Under the pieces are notes generated by a model. That model was not told where the DNA came from. It searched no databases and saw only the letters and a program-made list of their open reading frames with translations. The translations under genes and the position numbers were made by a program. DNA of 64,000 nucleotides, taken from positions 1 through 64,000 of the forward strand of contig NZ_JAPQNS010000018.1 of the NCBI RefSeq assembly GCF_028867935.1, written 5' to 3'. Shown one piece after another: positions 52,149 to 61,394 of this stretch. The first letter of the stretch is position 1. Each line of letters begins with the position of its first letter. Origin of the DNA: Flavobacterium sp. SUN052. Lineage in GTDB: Bacteria; Bacteroidota; Bacteroidia; Flavobacteriales; Flavobacteriaceae.

Positions 52149-54338
52149 ATGAAACACCTTCTACTTACTGCCACCTGCCTTATATCATTAAACTCGTTTG
52201 CCCAGACAGATACTACCCGCTTGCCTGTCAATCTGGACGAAGTAAATATTGTGGCTCAGAAATTTCTGACTAAAACCACCACCGGTAGCCAGATTCAACT
52301 CATTACAAACACCCAGATTGGTCAGCGCAACCCAATGAATGCGGCAGATATGTTGCTGCAAACGGGTAATGTGTTTGTGCAAAAGAGCCAGGGTGGGGGC
52401 GGAAGCCCGGTACTGCGGGGGTTTGAGTCGAGCCGGGTGCTGATTGTGGTTGATGGGGTAAGAATGAACAACGCCATTTACCGGGCAGGCCACCTTCAAA
52501 ATGTGTTACGAATTGACCCGTCGATGCTGGAGCGGGCGGAGGTGATGTTCGGTCCGTCGTCGCTTATTTACGGAAGTGATGCCTTGGGTGGGGTTATGTA
52601 TTTTCAGAGCCGCAACCCTGAATTATCGGGGGCAAAAAATTGGCTGGTGAAACCCGCAGCCTACATCCGTTATGGGTCTGCTACGGGCGAGCGAACCGCT
52701 CACGTAGATGTAAGCGCAGGTAATCGACAGCTCGGTTTCCTAACGAGTGTAACATACGGTAGTTTCGGCGATGTGGTGCAGGGCAACCGTCGGCGGGATG
52801 CTTATTCAAACTTTGGTAAACTGCTTCAATATGTCGAACGGCCTAACAACGAAGATGTTATTGTGAACAACCCCAACCCGAACCGTCAGATTGGATCGGC
52901 CTACCATCAGTTGGATTTGTTACAAAAGGTTCTGTTCCGCCCCTCTGACGGTGTTCAGCACACCCTTAATCTACAGTATTCAACCACAGGAAATGTACCA
53001 CGCTATGATCGCTTGACGGAGGTAGCCTCAGGCAAACCCCGCTTCGCAGAATGGTACTACGGCCCTGAAAACCGCTTATTGGCTTCCTATAACCTCACGC
53101 TTTCGCGACCTACATCCGTTTACGACCGGGCTATGCTGACGGTTGCTTATCAGGACATTGACGAAAGCCGAATTAGCCGACGGTTAGGAGCTGCCAGCCG
53201 GAGTGAGCAGATTGAACAGGTTGGGGTATGGTCGCTGAATGCCGATTTGCAGAAACAGGCTGGTAAACACCTGATTCAGTATGGTTTGGAAGCCACGAAT
53301 AACAAAGTAAATTCAAGGGCTCAAAACGTGAATGCTACCACCGGTGCGATTACTCCGTTCAATACCCGTTATCCTGATGGCGGCAGTACGCTCCAAACGG
53401 CGGGTGTATACGTAAGCGATCAACTGGCACTCAGCAAGCAGGTAACGCTCAATGCTGGCCTGCGCTACAGCCTGTCAGAACTAAAGGCCAAGTTTATTGA
53501 CAAAACATTCTTCCCGTTTCCGTTCAATGATATTAAACAGCAACCCAGCGCCTTTACCGGCAATCTTGGCCTGTTGTATCGCCCGTCTGAACGCACCCGA
53601 ATCGCCTTATTGGGATCAACCGGTTTTCGGGCTCCCAATGTGGATGATTTAACTAAAGTATTTGAGTCAAAAGCGGGTTCGCTGGTGGTTCCCAACCCAA
53701 ACATCAAACCTGAATACACCTATAACGGCGAGCTATCGGTGAGTCAGTGGTTGGGCAACATCCTCCGACTCGATGGAACGTATTATTATACAGTGTTCGA
53801 CAATGCGATCGTGGTTGATGCTTTTACGCTCAACGGGCAAAGCCAGGTGCAGTATGCGGGCCAGTTGAGCCAGGTATTGGCCGCTCAGAATAAACGGAAA
53901 GCTATTATTAATGGATGGAACGTAGCGGCTTTGGTTCGGCTGACCAATCAACTTACCTTGACCAGTACCCTGAATGGAACAAATGGGAAGATCAAAAACG
54001 CGACCAATACCCCGCTCGACCACATCCCACCTACCTTCGGTCGTACGGCTCTGACGTATCAGACTCGCAAGCTACAAGCCGAGGTTTGGGCACTCTATAA
54101 CGGCTGGAAACGGATTGCCGATTATAACCCCGAAGGGGAAGATAATGCCCAATATGCTACCCCCGACGGAATGCCCGCCTGGACAACGGTAAACGCACGT
54201 GTTTCTGTGAAACTTGGCTCATACCTAACCGTTCAGGGAGCCGTAGAAAACATTATGGATGTAAACTACCGCTACTTTGCCAGCGGTATCAGCGCGCCAG
54301 GGCGCAACGTGGTCCTAACCCTAAGAGGAAGCCTTTGA
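52149..54338 (+). CDS. TonB-dependent outer-membrane receptor (hemin/hemoglobin-type)
   Basis: 729 residues from ATG 52149 (a tandem ATG is 3 bp earlier). Signal peptide LLLTATCLISLNSFAQ. Plug domain: NAADMLLQTGNVFVQKS, GGGSPVLRGFESSRVLIVVDG and FGPSSLIYGSDALGGV. The 22-stranded barrel contains the FRAPNVDDLTKVFES segment typical of HmuR/HutA-like heme or hemoglobin receptors, and ends NVVLTLRGSL. There is no SusD partner and no CarboxypepD repeat, so it is not a SusC-type glycan porin. Confidence 0.92.
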   Translation: MKHLLLTATCLISLNSFAQTDTTRLPVNLDEVNIVAQKFLTKTTTGSQIQLITNTQIGQRNPMNAADMLLQTGNVFVQKSQGGGGSPVLRGFESSRVLIVVDGVRMNNAIYRAGHLQNVLRIDPSMLERAEVMFGPSSLIYGSDALGGVMYFQSRNPELSGAKNWLVKPAAYIRYGSATGERTAHVDVSAGNRQLGFLTSVTYGSFGDVVQGNRRRDAYSNFGKLLQYVERPNNEDVIVNNPNPNRQIGSAYHQLDLLQKVLFRPSDGVQHTLNLQYSTTGNVPRYDRLTEVASGKPRFAEWYYGPENRLLASYNLTLSRPTSVYDRAMLTVAYQDIDESRISRRLGAASRSEQIEQVGVWSLNADLQKQAGKHLIQYGLEATNNKVNSRAQNVNATTGAITPFNTRYPDGGSTLQTAGVYVSDQLALSKQVTLNAGLRYSLSELKAKFIDKTFFPFPFNDIKQQPSAFTGNLGLLYRPSERTRIALLGSTGFRAPNVDDLTKVFESKAGSLVVPNPNIKPEYTYNGELSVSQWLGNILRLDGTYYYTVFDNAIVVDAFTLNGQSQVQYAGQLSQVLAAQNKRKAIINGWNVAALVRLTNQLTLTSTLNGTNGKIKNATNTPLDHIPPTFGRTALTYQTRKLQAEVWALYNGWKRIADYNPEGEDNAQYATPDGMPAWTTVNARVSVKLGSYLTVQGAVENIMDVNYRYFASGISAPGRNVVLTLRGSL

Positions 54339-54436
54339 CAGTTATCAGGGATCAGTGAATAACGAGCAGTAATCAGCTAACAGGTATTAATTCTGCCAAC
54401 GTAAACTGCTCGTTGTTCACTGATCCCTGCCAACTG
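54339..54436. terminator. Long inverted repeat between convergent genes
   Basis: Two 32-nt arms (54339-54370 and 54405-54436) pair with three mismatches around a 34-nt loop; each arm contains CAGGGATCAGTGAA. The left arm begins at the base after the receptor stop and the right arm ends just before the stop of the response regulator on the other strand. It fits a bidirectional terminator, but is unusually long. Confidence 0.6.
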
Positions 54437-54437
54437 T

Positions 54438-54836
54438 TTACAGCCATTGCTTCGAAAGCTCTTTGGTAAGTTCAACTAATTTGCCGTACTCGCTGGGTTT
54501 AGAAATGAAGGCATTGGCACCTTGTAGTATAGCTTGTTTATAGTCGGTATTGTTAGACGATGTGCTGAAAACAACAATTGGGAGTTGCACGTCAGAGTGG
54601 GCTCCCCTTACGGCCTGTAGCGTTTCAAAACCACCCATGCGAGCCATGTTCAGGTCGAGCAACACCAGTTTAGGCAGAGCAGATGCCCGGCTCAGTTGCG
54701 GCAATAACTGATCACCATCATCCAGAGTATGTACGGTTACGTTGGGATTAGCTAATTTAAATGCTGATCTAACAAGCAACTGGTCATCGCTGTCATCGTC
54801 GACCAGCCAAACCCAAGACGTATTCTCGATAGTCAT
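54438..54836 (-). CDS. Single-domain response regulator (Rcp1/CheY-like)
   Basis: 132 residues from ATG 54834-54836 (another in-frame ATG lies at 54851). Receiver domain only: acidic triple in WLVDDDSDDQ, phospho-acceptor Asp in VLLDLNMARMGG, VFSTSS and FISKPSEYGK with the conserved Lys. No output domain. This type pairs with hybrid or PAS kinases; the soluble PAS kinase at 13929-15497 is one candidate partner but is 39 kb away. Confidence 0.92.
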   Translation of the reverse strand: MTIENTSWVWLVDDDSDDQLLVRSAFKLANPNVTVHTLDDGDQLLPQLSRASALPKLVLLDLNMARMGGFETLQAVRGAHSDVQLPIVVFSTSSNNTDYKQAILQGANAFISKPSEYGKLVELTKELSKQWL

Positions 54837-54980
54837 AGGTACACAAAGCATAGTATGAGTTAGGTGATGTACGTAATAGTAAACAGTTTGGTTGTTCGAT
54901 TCATTGAGTGGAATAGGCCGTTTTTGGTTAATTTTTCATGAAAATTGCGAAAGACACCGGCTTACTAGACCCAACTCTCA

Positions 54981-56360
54981 ATGGCGTATCGCTATTTCGT
55001 TCATAATCAATCGTATGCGTTTGCTGATCTAAGAACGCTGCTAGCCAGAGCAACGCCCCTACGGTCGGGCGATCAGCTGGCAGCGGTAGCCGCCGAATCG
55101 GCTCAGGAGCGGGTGGCGGCTCAGTTGGCGCTGGCTGATTTACCGCTGAAAACCTTTCTGAACGAAACCGTAATTCCCTACGAGTCCGACGAGGTGACGC
55201 GCCTGATTATTGACTCACACCGAGCTGATTTGTTTGCGCCGGTGAGCCACCTGACCGTGGGTGAACTGCGCGACTTTTTGCTGGCTCAGTCGACTACAAC
55301 CGAAACCTTGCACCAGCTCAGTTGGGGACTTACGCCCGAAATGGTGGCGGCCGTAATCAAGTTGATGCGGAACCAGGATTTAATTGCTGTGGCGGCTAAA
55401 TGCGAAGTGGTAACCCGGTTTCGGAATACAATCGGCCTAAGCGGTCGGCTCTCCACCCGCCTTCAGCCCAATCACCCCACCGACGATTTTCGGGGTATAG
55501 CGGCCAGCGTTGTCGATGGACTGCTGTATGGTAACGGCGATGCCGTGATCGGTATTAACCCCGCCACAGATCATACGGGCACGGTGATTAACCTGCTGCA
55601 AATGCTCGACTCGATTCGCGAACGGTTTGCTATTCCCACTCAAACCTGCGTTCTGAGCCATATCACCACGACCATTGCTGCTATCGAACGCGGTGCCCCG
55701 GTCGATCTGGTGTTTCAGTCCATCGGTGGTACCGAGGCCACAAACCGTTCTTTTGGCGTATCGCTGGCCACATTGCAGGAAGGGCTGGAAGCGGGGCAAT
55801 CGCTGAAACGCGGCACGGTAGGGTCAAATCTGATGTACTTCGAGACCGGGCAAGGTAGTTCGCTCTCGGCGGGGGCGAACTACGGCGTCGATCAGCACAC
55901 CTGCGAAGTGCGGGCCTATGCGGTCGCGCGTGCTTTCGAACCGTTGCTCGTAAATTCGGTAGTTGGTTTTATTGGTCCCGAATACCTCTACGACAGCAAA
56001 CAGATTATTCGGGCTGGCCTCGAAGATCACTGTGCCGCTAAACTGCTGGGGTTACCCATGGGCGTTGACGTATGCTACACCAACCACGCCGAAGCCGACC
56101 AGGACGATATGGACAATCTCCTGACATTGCTGGGAACGGCGGGGGTAAACTTTATCATGGGTATACCCGGTGCCGACGATGTAATGTTGCATTACCAGAG
56201 TACTTCATTTCATGATGCGTTGTACCTTCGCCAGCTGCTCAATCGACGGCCGGCACCGGAGTTTGAATTGTGGCTTCAACAAATGAACCTCAGCGACGAT
56301 GGTCTTCGATTGAATCCGGTTTCGGCCACCCACCGGCTACTGAGTGGTATTACATCCTAG
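54981..56360 (+). CDS. eutB: Ethanolamine ammonia-lyase large subunit
   Basis: 459 residues, full length against the roughly 453-residue E. coli EutB. Conserved stretches: RSGDQLAAVAAESAQERVAA, GLSGRLSTRLQPNHPTDD, GNGDAVIGINPATD, LYFETGQGSSLSAGAN, FIGPEYLYDSKQIIRAGLEDH and VCYTNHAEADQDDMDN. The enzyme uses adenosylcobalamin to convert ethanolamine to acetaldehyde and ammonia, normally as a complex with EutC. No eutC follows; the next gene is a DUF1345 membrane protein. Cobalamin genes lie 6 kb to the right. Confidence 0.95.
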   Translation: MAYRYFVHNQSYAFADLRTLLARATPLRSGDQLAAVAAESAQERVAAQLALADLPLKTFLNETVIPYESDEVTRLIIDSHRADLFAPVSHLTVGELRDFLLAQSTTTETLHQLSWGLTPEMVAAVIKLMRNQDLIAVAAKCEVVTRFRNTIGLSGRLSTRLQPNHPTDDFRGIAASVVDGLLYGNGDAVIGINPATDHTGTVINLLQMLDSIRERFAIPTQTCVLSHITTTIAAIERGAPVDLVFQSIGGTEATNRSFGVSLATLQEGLEAGQSLKRGTVGSNLMYFETGQGSSLSAGANYGVDQHTCEVRAYAVARAFEPLLVNSVVGFIGPEYLYDSKQIIRAGLEDHCAAKLLGLPMGVDVCYTNHAEADQDDMDNLLTLLGTAGVNFIMGIPGADDVMLHYQSTSFHDALYLRQLLNRRPAPEFELWLQQMNLSDDGLRLNPVSATHRLLSGITS

Positions 56361-56370
56361 TTATTTCTTC

Positions 56371-57048
56371 ATGTCCATTCTTCATCGCATCAGTTACCTG
56401 GATGCCCATAAACGGCTTCTGATCAGTTTAGGAATTGCCGGTTTGGCAACGCTCGGTCTGTGTCGTTTTGTTGACCCCGCAACGCTGGTTATTGCCGTGT
56501 GGCTCATCTACACCGTAGCATCCATCAGTTTCATTTGGATCACCATTTTAACGGCCCACCCGCGTAACCTGAGTGCCTTGTTTAAGGCACAGGATATGAG
56601 CCGGACGCTCAGTTTTCTCTTTGTGATTTTGTCAGCTTTCGCCAGTTTAATAGCTATTTTTTTACTCTATAAAGAGGGCGTTGGAGCCAATAAGAGCTTA
56701 CATGCTGCCCTGTCGGCATTGGTTGTGCTCAGTTCGTGGCTATTGGTACACACTGTTTTTACGCTTCGCTACGCGCATTTGTATTATGAAAAGCAGCTAC
56801 AGGGAAATGGAAACGAGGAACATAAATACGCAGGAGGGCTGGACTTTCCGGATGATAATGCCCCCGATTACCTGGATTTCGCTTATTTCTCCTTTATTAT
56901 CGGCATGACAAGTCAGGTGTCTGACGTGGCCATTCAGTCAAAACGTATGCGTAGATTAGCCTTGGTTCATGGAATATTGGCGTTCTTTTTCAATACGTCA
57001 ATAATTGCTTTTACTATCAATACATTATCCTCTATTTTGCAGCACTGA
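56371..57048 (+). CDS. DUF1345 membrane protein
   Basis: 225 residues from ATG 56371, 10 bp after the eutB stop. About five transmembrane segments (25-45, 50-70, 90-112, 120-140, 195-220). The loop reads YAGGLDFPDDNAPDYLDFAYFSF followed by IIGMTSQVSDVAIQSKRMR, the DUF1345 signature. The spacing suggests co-transcription with eutB, yet no functional link is known. Confidence 0.85.
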   Translation: MSILHRISYLDAHKRLLISLGIAGLATLGLCRFVDPATLVIAVWLIYTVASISFIWITILTAHPRNLSALFKAQDMSRTLSFLFVILSAFASLIAIFLLYKEGVGANKSLHAALSALVVLSSWLLVHTVFTLRYAHLYYEKQLQGNGNEEHKYAGGLDFPDDNAPDYLDFAYFSFIIGMTSQVSDVAIQSKRMRRLALVHGILAFFFNTSIIAFTINTLSSILQH

Positions 57049-57117
57049 AAAAATCCTTGCCTAAAACCCTTCCTCTAGTTCACGGTTACAGAACATATCG
57101 CTTAACCGATCAACTGC

Positions 57118-58524
57118 ATGAATCAATCAATGCCCGAACGCTTCGATGCTATCATCATCGGAGTTGGGCAAGCCGGTAAACCCCTGGCTCAGGCCTTTGC
57201 CCAGCAAGGTCGCTCTGTTGTATTAATTGAACGGAAGTTTGTGGGGGGAACCTGCATCAACTACGGTTGCACTCCTACCAAAACGCTACTTGCATCTGCC
57301 GAAATGGCCTACCAAGCCCGCAGATCAAGTGAATATGGCATTGGGACGGGAGAAGTAAGCGTTGATTTTAAAGCGGTCATACAGCGAAAGAATGACATCG
57401 TCGAGATGTTCCGAAAAGGAATTGAGGATAGTTTCGCCAAAACAGATAACCTGACGCTTATTCAGGGCGAAGCCCGTTTTTCGGGACCTAAAGAAGTGCT
57501 GATTACAGCAGCCGATGGGCAAACACGGACACTCACCGCCGATCTGATTTTTATCAATGCGGGTACTCATCCCAAAAAGCCTGATACACCCGGCCTTGAC
57601 TCCGTGGATTGGCTGACCTCGACAACCTTGATGGACCTGACTACTCTGCCCGATCACTTGCTGATTATGGGTGGAGGATATATTGGCATAGAATTCAGTC
57701 AGATGCTCCGTCGATTTGGCAGTAAGGTTACACTCCTCGTTCGGGGTGGGCAACTGTTACCCCGAGAGGACCCCGATGTAGCTGAGGAACTAACGAAAAT
57801 TCTGACCGATGAGGGGATTAAGATTCACTTCAATACAAATATTGAACAAGTCAGCGAAACTACTTCTGGCGGTGTAAAACTTACGGCTAAAACTGACGGA
57901 AAGACAACCCATATCAGTGGCTCGCACCTGCTGGTTGCTGTGGGCACGACCCCCAATACTGAAGCGCTGAACCTATCGGCAGCCGGGGTAGAAACCGATG
58001 ATGCCGGTTTTATTCGGGTTAATGATCAACTTGAAACGGGCCAACCCGGAATTTATGCGTTGGGCGACATCAAAGGAGGTCCCGCGTTTACGCACATCTC
58101 CTACGACGATTATCGGGTCGTAAAACAAAATCTGCTCGAAAATGGCAGCGCCAGTATTGCCAACCGCCCGGTGCCATACACTGTGTTCACTGATCCGCAA
58201 CTAGGCCGCATTGGCTTGAGTGAACACGAAGCCAAACAACAGGGGAAAGCCGTTCGGGTCGCGAAAATGCCAATGGAGTGGGTGGGTCGCGCTATTGAAA
58301 CGGGCCATACCAAAGGGTTTATCAAAGTGTTGGTTGATGCCAATACCGATCAGTTGCTCGGTGCGGCCGTGCTGGGTATGGAAGGGGGCGAGATGATGAG
58401 TCTGCTCCAGATTGCTATGATGGGTCAACTGCCTTATCAAAGGCTGCGGGATGCCGTTTTCGCCCACCCAACCCTCGCCGAATCCCTCAATAATCTCTTT
58501 ACCAATCTCGATAAAAATGATTAG
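57118..58524 (+). CDS. Pyridine-nucleotide disulfide oxidoreductase, mercuric reductase/dihydrolipoamide dehydrogenase-like
   Basis: 468 residues. FAD site IIIGVGQAGKPLAQAFAQQG at residues 12-31; redox-active disulfide C46-x4-C51 (GGTCINYGCTPTK); NAD site MGGGYIGIEFSQMLRRFG; FAD site YALGDIKGGPAF; C-terminal dimer region AVFAHPTLAESLNNL. It lacks the extra C-terminal cysteine pair and heavy-metal domain of MerA, so mercury reduction is unlikely. Its end overlaps the egtB start by 8 bp, suggesting translational coupling and a role in thiol/redox metabolism with ergothioneine. Confidence 0.9.
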   Translation: MNQSMPERFDAIIIGVGQAGKPLAQAFAQQGRSVVLIERKFVGGTCINYGCTPTKTLLASAEMAYQARRSSEYGIGTGEVSVDFKAVIQRKNDIVEMFRKGIEDSFAKTDNLTLIQGEARFSGPKEVLITAADGQTRTLTADLIFINAGTHPKKPDTPGLDSVDWLTSTTLMDLTTLPDHLLIMGGGYIGIEFSQMLRRFGSKVTLLVRGGQLLPREDPDVAEELTKILTDEGIKIHFNTNIEQVSETTSGGVKLTAKTDGKTTHISGSHLLVAVGTTPNTEALNLSAAGVETDDAGFIRVNDQLETGQPGIYALGDIKGGPAFTHISYDDYRVVKQNLLENGSASIANRPVPYTVFTDPQLGRIGLSEHEAKQQGKAVRVAKMPMEWVGRAIETGHTKGFIKVLVDANTDQLLGAAVLGMEGGEMMSLLQIAMMGQLPYQRLRDAVFAHPTLAESLNNLFTNLDKND

Positions 58525-59728
58525 TTCGCCTACTGTAACTCCCTCTGCATTGCTCACCGACTATCAGGCCGTCCGTGACTGGTCAGTGCGGTTGTGTGCA
58601 TCGCTCGAAACCGACGACTATGTCGTGCAACCCATTGCTGATGTTAGCCCACCCAAATGGCATTTAGGCCACACCACCTGGTTTTGGGAAACCTTTGTGC
58701 TGGTGCCAAACGCACCCGGTTATCAGGTTTTTCACGACGATTTTAGTTTCGTTTTCAACAGCTATTACGAAACCGTTGGCCGCCGGGTACTACGCACGCA
58801 ACGGGGCAATATGACCCGACCAACGGTAGCCGAAGTGTATCGTTACCGCGACTATGTAGACCAGCACATGAGCCGTTTTCTAGAAGAGAACGAGCCGGAT
58901 GCAGAGCTTCACGCGCTGATTACGCTTGGCCTGAACCATGAGCAGCAACATCAGGAGTTGCTCATCACCGACATCAAATACATTCTGGGCCATAACCCAT
59001 TGTTTCCGGCCATCGCCATGCCAATTCGGGAACACGCCCCTGTCAGGAGTGGTCCATCTGTAACAGTGCCCGAAGGGGTGCATGAAATTGGTTTTCGGAA
59101 GGCCGACTCAGGTCAGTTTCATTTCGACAATGAGCTAGGTGTTCACAAAGTTTACCTGAACAAGACCACAATCGCCGGACAACTGATTACCAATGCCGAG
59201 TATCTTGAGTTTATTCAGGCGGGGGGGTACCGACAGTTTAGTCATTGGCTGGCTGATGGTTGGGCGTGGGTCAATGCCAATGCGGCACAGGCTCCGCTTT
59301 ACTGGCATCAGATTGATAAGCAGTGGTATAACTACACATTCGATGGGTTAGTACCGGTTGACCTTGATGCGCCCGTTTGTCACGTAAACCACTATGAAGC
59401 CGATGCTTACGCCCGCTGGCGGAGCCAAACCGAACCCGGTGTTCGTTTACCTACCGAATTTGAGTGGGAAACAGCCGCTTTAGCCGATCAGTCATTTGGC
59501 TGGGGACAAAGGTGGGAGTGGACGGCTTCTGCTTACTTGCCCTATCCCGGTTTTACAACGGCTGCGGGCGCTGTCGGCGAGTATAACGGCAAATTTATGA
59601 GTAGTCAAATGGTATTGCGGGGGGCCTCGGTGGCAACTCCTGCCGGGCATGAGCGCCCAACCTATCGTAACTTTTTTCAACCAGACAAGCAATGGCAATT
59701 CTCGGGGATTCGGTTAGTCAAATCGTAA
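58517..59728 (+). CDS. egtB: Ergothioneine biosynthesis sulfoxide synthase EgtB
   Basis: 403 residues from ATG 58517, which overlaps the preceding stop. N-terminal DinB-like domain with iron ligands in WHLGHTTWFWE and NHEQQHQELLITDIKY (the 3-His facial site); C-terminal FGE-sulfatase domain with LITNAEYLEFIQAGGY, VNHYEADAYARWR, RLPTEFEWETAA and QFSGIRLV. It couples hercynine to cysteine or gamma-glutamylcysteine with oxygen. The egtD start lies 37 bp inside its 3' end. No egtC is nearby, which would fit direct use of cysteine. Confidence 0.93.
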   Translation: MISSPTVTPSALLTDYQAVRDWSVRLCASLETDDYVVQPIADVSPPKWHLGHTTWFWETFVLVPNAPGYQVFHDDFSFVFNSYYETVGRRVLRTQRGNMTRPTVAEVYRYRDYVDQHMSRFLEENEPDAELHALITLGLNHEQQHQELLITDIKYILGHNPLFPAIAMPIREHAPVRSGPSVTVPEGVHEIGFRKADSGQFHFDNELGVHKVYLNKTTIAGQLITNAEYLEFIQAGGYRQFSHWLADGWAWVNANAAQAPLYWHQIDKQWYNYTFDGLVPVDLDAPVCHVNHYEADAYARWRSQTEPGVRLPTEFEWETAALADQSFGWGQRWEWTASAYLPYPGFTTAAGAVGEYNGKFMSSQMVLRGASVATPAGHERPTYRNFFQPDKQWQFSGIRLVKS

Positions 59729-60771
59729 ACGGACACACAAGACCGCTAACGGTCAATGGCAACGGGCACGCTATTCCGGCTCCCGACCAACCATCCAGAC
59801 TGGCTGAAACGCTGGCTGAAGAAGTAGTGACGGGCCTGACAAAATCGCCCAAAAGTTTGTCGTCTCGCTTCTTCTACGACGACGAAGGAAGCCGGTTGTT
59901 TCAGGCAATCATGCACTTGCCCGAATACTACCTTACACGGGCAGAGTTCGAGATTCTGGATACCCACAAGCAGGCTTTCCTGGACTTGTTTGGCGCTGAT
60001 AACCGCCCGTTTGAACTGGTAGAGCTTGGCGCAGGTGACGGCCTGAAAACGAAAGTTCTGATCGATTACTTTTGGAATCAGGGAGCTACCTTCAGTTATG
60101 CTCCCGTTGATATTTCGAAAGCAGCTTTAGATAACCTAACGGCTGATATTCGCGCTCAATGGCCGCATTTACAGGTTGATTCACAGTGTGGGGAATACCT
60201 GGAAGCCCTGAACCGACTAGCCGAAACGCCCCGTGAAAGTATAGCTGGTCTCCCCAACGTCCGGCGCGTGGTGTTATTCCTGGGGTCGAATATTGGCAAC
60301 TTCGCTCCTGCTGATGCGCTTGCCTTTTACCACAAAATCAGCCAGCAACTCGAACCCGGCGACCTTTTGCTGACCGGTTTTGATCTGCAAAAGCACCCCG
60401 CCATTATTCACGCTGCCTATAACGACAGCCAGGGACTGACACGAGCATTCAATCTAAACTTGCTCCGGCGCATAAACCGCGAACTCGACGCTGACTTCGA
60501 TCTTCTAGCCTTCGATCATTACGAAACTTACCAACCCGAAACCGGCGAAGCCCGGAGTTATTTGGTAAGTCGCGAAGAGCAACTGGTAACAGTCGGTTCG
60601 CTGGGCATGCGGGTACCTTTTGAGCGTGGCGAAGTTATTTACACCGAAATGTCGCGCAAGTTTACCCGCGCCGGAATCGAAGAATTAGCTGACCAAACTG
60701 GTTTTGCCGTAACCGGCTGGCTCACCGACTCAAAAGACTACTTTGCCGATGTGGTGTATGAGAAGCGATGA
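59692..60771 (+). CDS. egtD: L-histidine N-alpha-methyltransferase EgtD
   Basis: 359 residues. SAM-dependent Methyltransf_33 fold: SRFFYDDEGSRLFQAIMHLP and EYYLTRAEFEIL (the histidine-binding start), VELGAGDGLKTKVLID (SAM site), YAPVDISKAAL, VVLFLGSNIGNF and LLTGFDLQK. It trimethylates histidine to hercynine, the substrate of EgtB. Its gene overlaps egtB by 37 bp, so the pair is translated together. Confidence 0.94.
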   Translation: MAILGDSVSQIVNGHTRPLTVNGNGHAIPAPDQPSRLAETLAEEVVTGLTKSPKSLSSRFFYDDEGSRLFQAIMHLPEYYLTRAEFEILDTHKQAFLDLFGADNRPFELVELGAGDGLKTKVLIDYFWNQGATFSYAPVDISKAALDNLTADIRAQWPHLQVDSQCGEYLEALNRLAETPRESIAGLPNVRRVVLFLGSNIGNFAPADALAFYHKISQQLEPGDLLLTGFDLQKHPAIIHAAYNDSQGLTRAFNLNLLRRINRELDADFDLLAFDHYETYQPETGEARSYLVSREEQLVTVGSLGMRVPFERGEVIYTEMSRKFTRAGIEELADQTGFAVTGWLTDSKDYFADVVYEKR

Positions 60772-60774
60772 GGG

Positions 60775-61353
60775 TCACTTCTGCTGAAACTTGATCTTGA
60801 ATTCTCCTTTCCGAAAGCGCATTACCTGTTTGCTCGTATCGGTAAGTGTTGCCTCAAATTGGCCTTCAATTGTGTTCGTAGCGCGATCAATACGGTTGAC
60901 ACGAATCCAATTGGGGGTGTTTTTTTGATACCCGTACCTTCGAACTGTGCCTCCACCAGGAGCTGTTTGCCAGTAACGAAAGTCAGTAGTGTTGATGGTA
61001 TCACACAGGGCAAGCTTGCGTAATTTGTATTTGCCCTGCTTAAACGGAATATTCTCGAAATTTATCGCTTGTGTCGAATAGCAATCATCATTCAGGCATC
61101 CAGTCACTTTGGATGCTTTCCGGGTCGAAGGCATCCCCTTGTAGGGAATATCAGTTCTGGCGATGAGTACAAAACGCTTGCCTCTACAGCGCTTTTCGTC
61201 AAGTTCGTAAATGATAGCGGTAGGGGCTGTCCCGAACCACGTTGAGTCATTCAGCGTGGTATTAACACTGTACCGGCTTTCTGATACCCGGACTGGCCTG
61301 GCGCAGGCGAAACATGCGATTAGTAGGATAGTAATGGAGTGGATAGGTTTCAT
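60775..61353 (-). CDS. Hypothetical lipoprotein
   Basis: 192 residues from ATG 61351-61353. Signal with lipobox ITILLIAC near residue 12, then a beta-rich domain: AIIYELDEKRCRGKRFVLIA, a Cys-containing TGCLNDDCYSTQ, and TIEGQFEATLTDTSKQVMRF, reminiscent of DUF6252-like exported proteins but not identified. It converges on egtD with a 3-bp gap. Confidence 0.7.
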   Translation of the reverse strand: MKPIHSITILLIACFACARPVRVSESRYSVNTTLNDSTWFGTAPTAIIYELDEKRCRGKRFVLIARTDIPYKGMPSTRKASKVTGCLNDDCYSTQAINFENIPFKQGKYKLRKLALCDTINTTDFRYWQTAPGGGTVRRYGYQKNTPNWIRVNRIDRATNTIEGQFEATLTDTSKQVMRFRKGEFKIKFQQK

Positions 61354-61394
61354 AGAAGTAGGATTGATTGCAATATAATGCAATAATCCTATTT

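Noticed and set aside
52149-54338. SusC partner for the glycoside cluster
   Set aside because: The receptor has no CarboxypepD-like N-terminal repeat and no SusD neighbour; its plug and barrel motifs are of the hemin/hemoglobin receptor type.
57118-58524. Mercuric reductase (merA)
   Set aside because: No heavy-metal-binding domain, no C-terminal cysteine pair and no other mer genes; general disulfide reductase similarity only.
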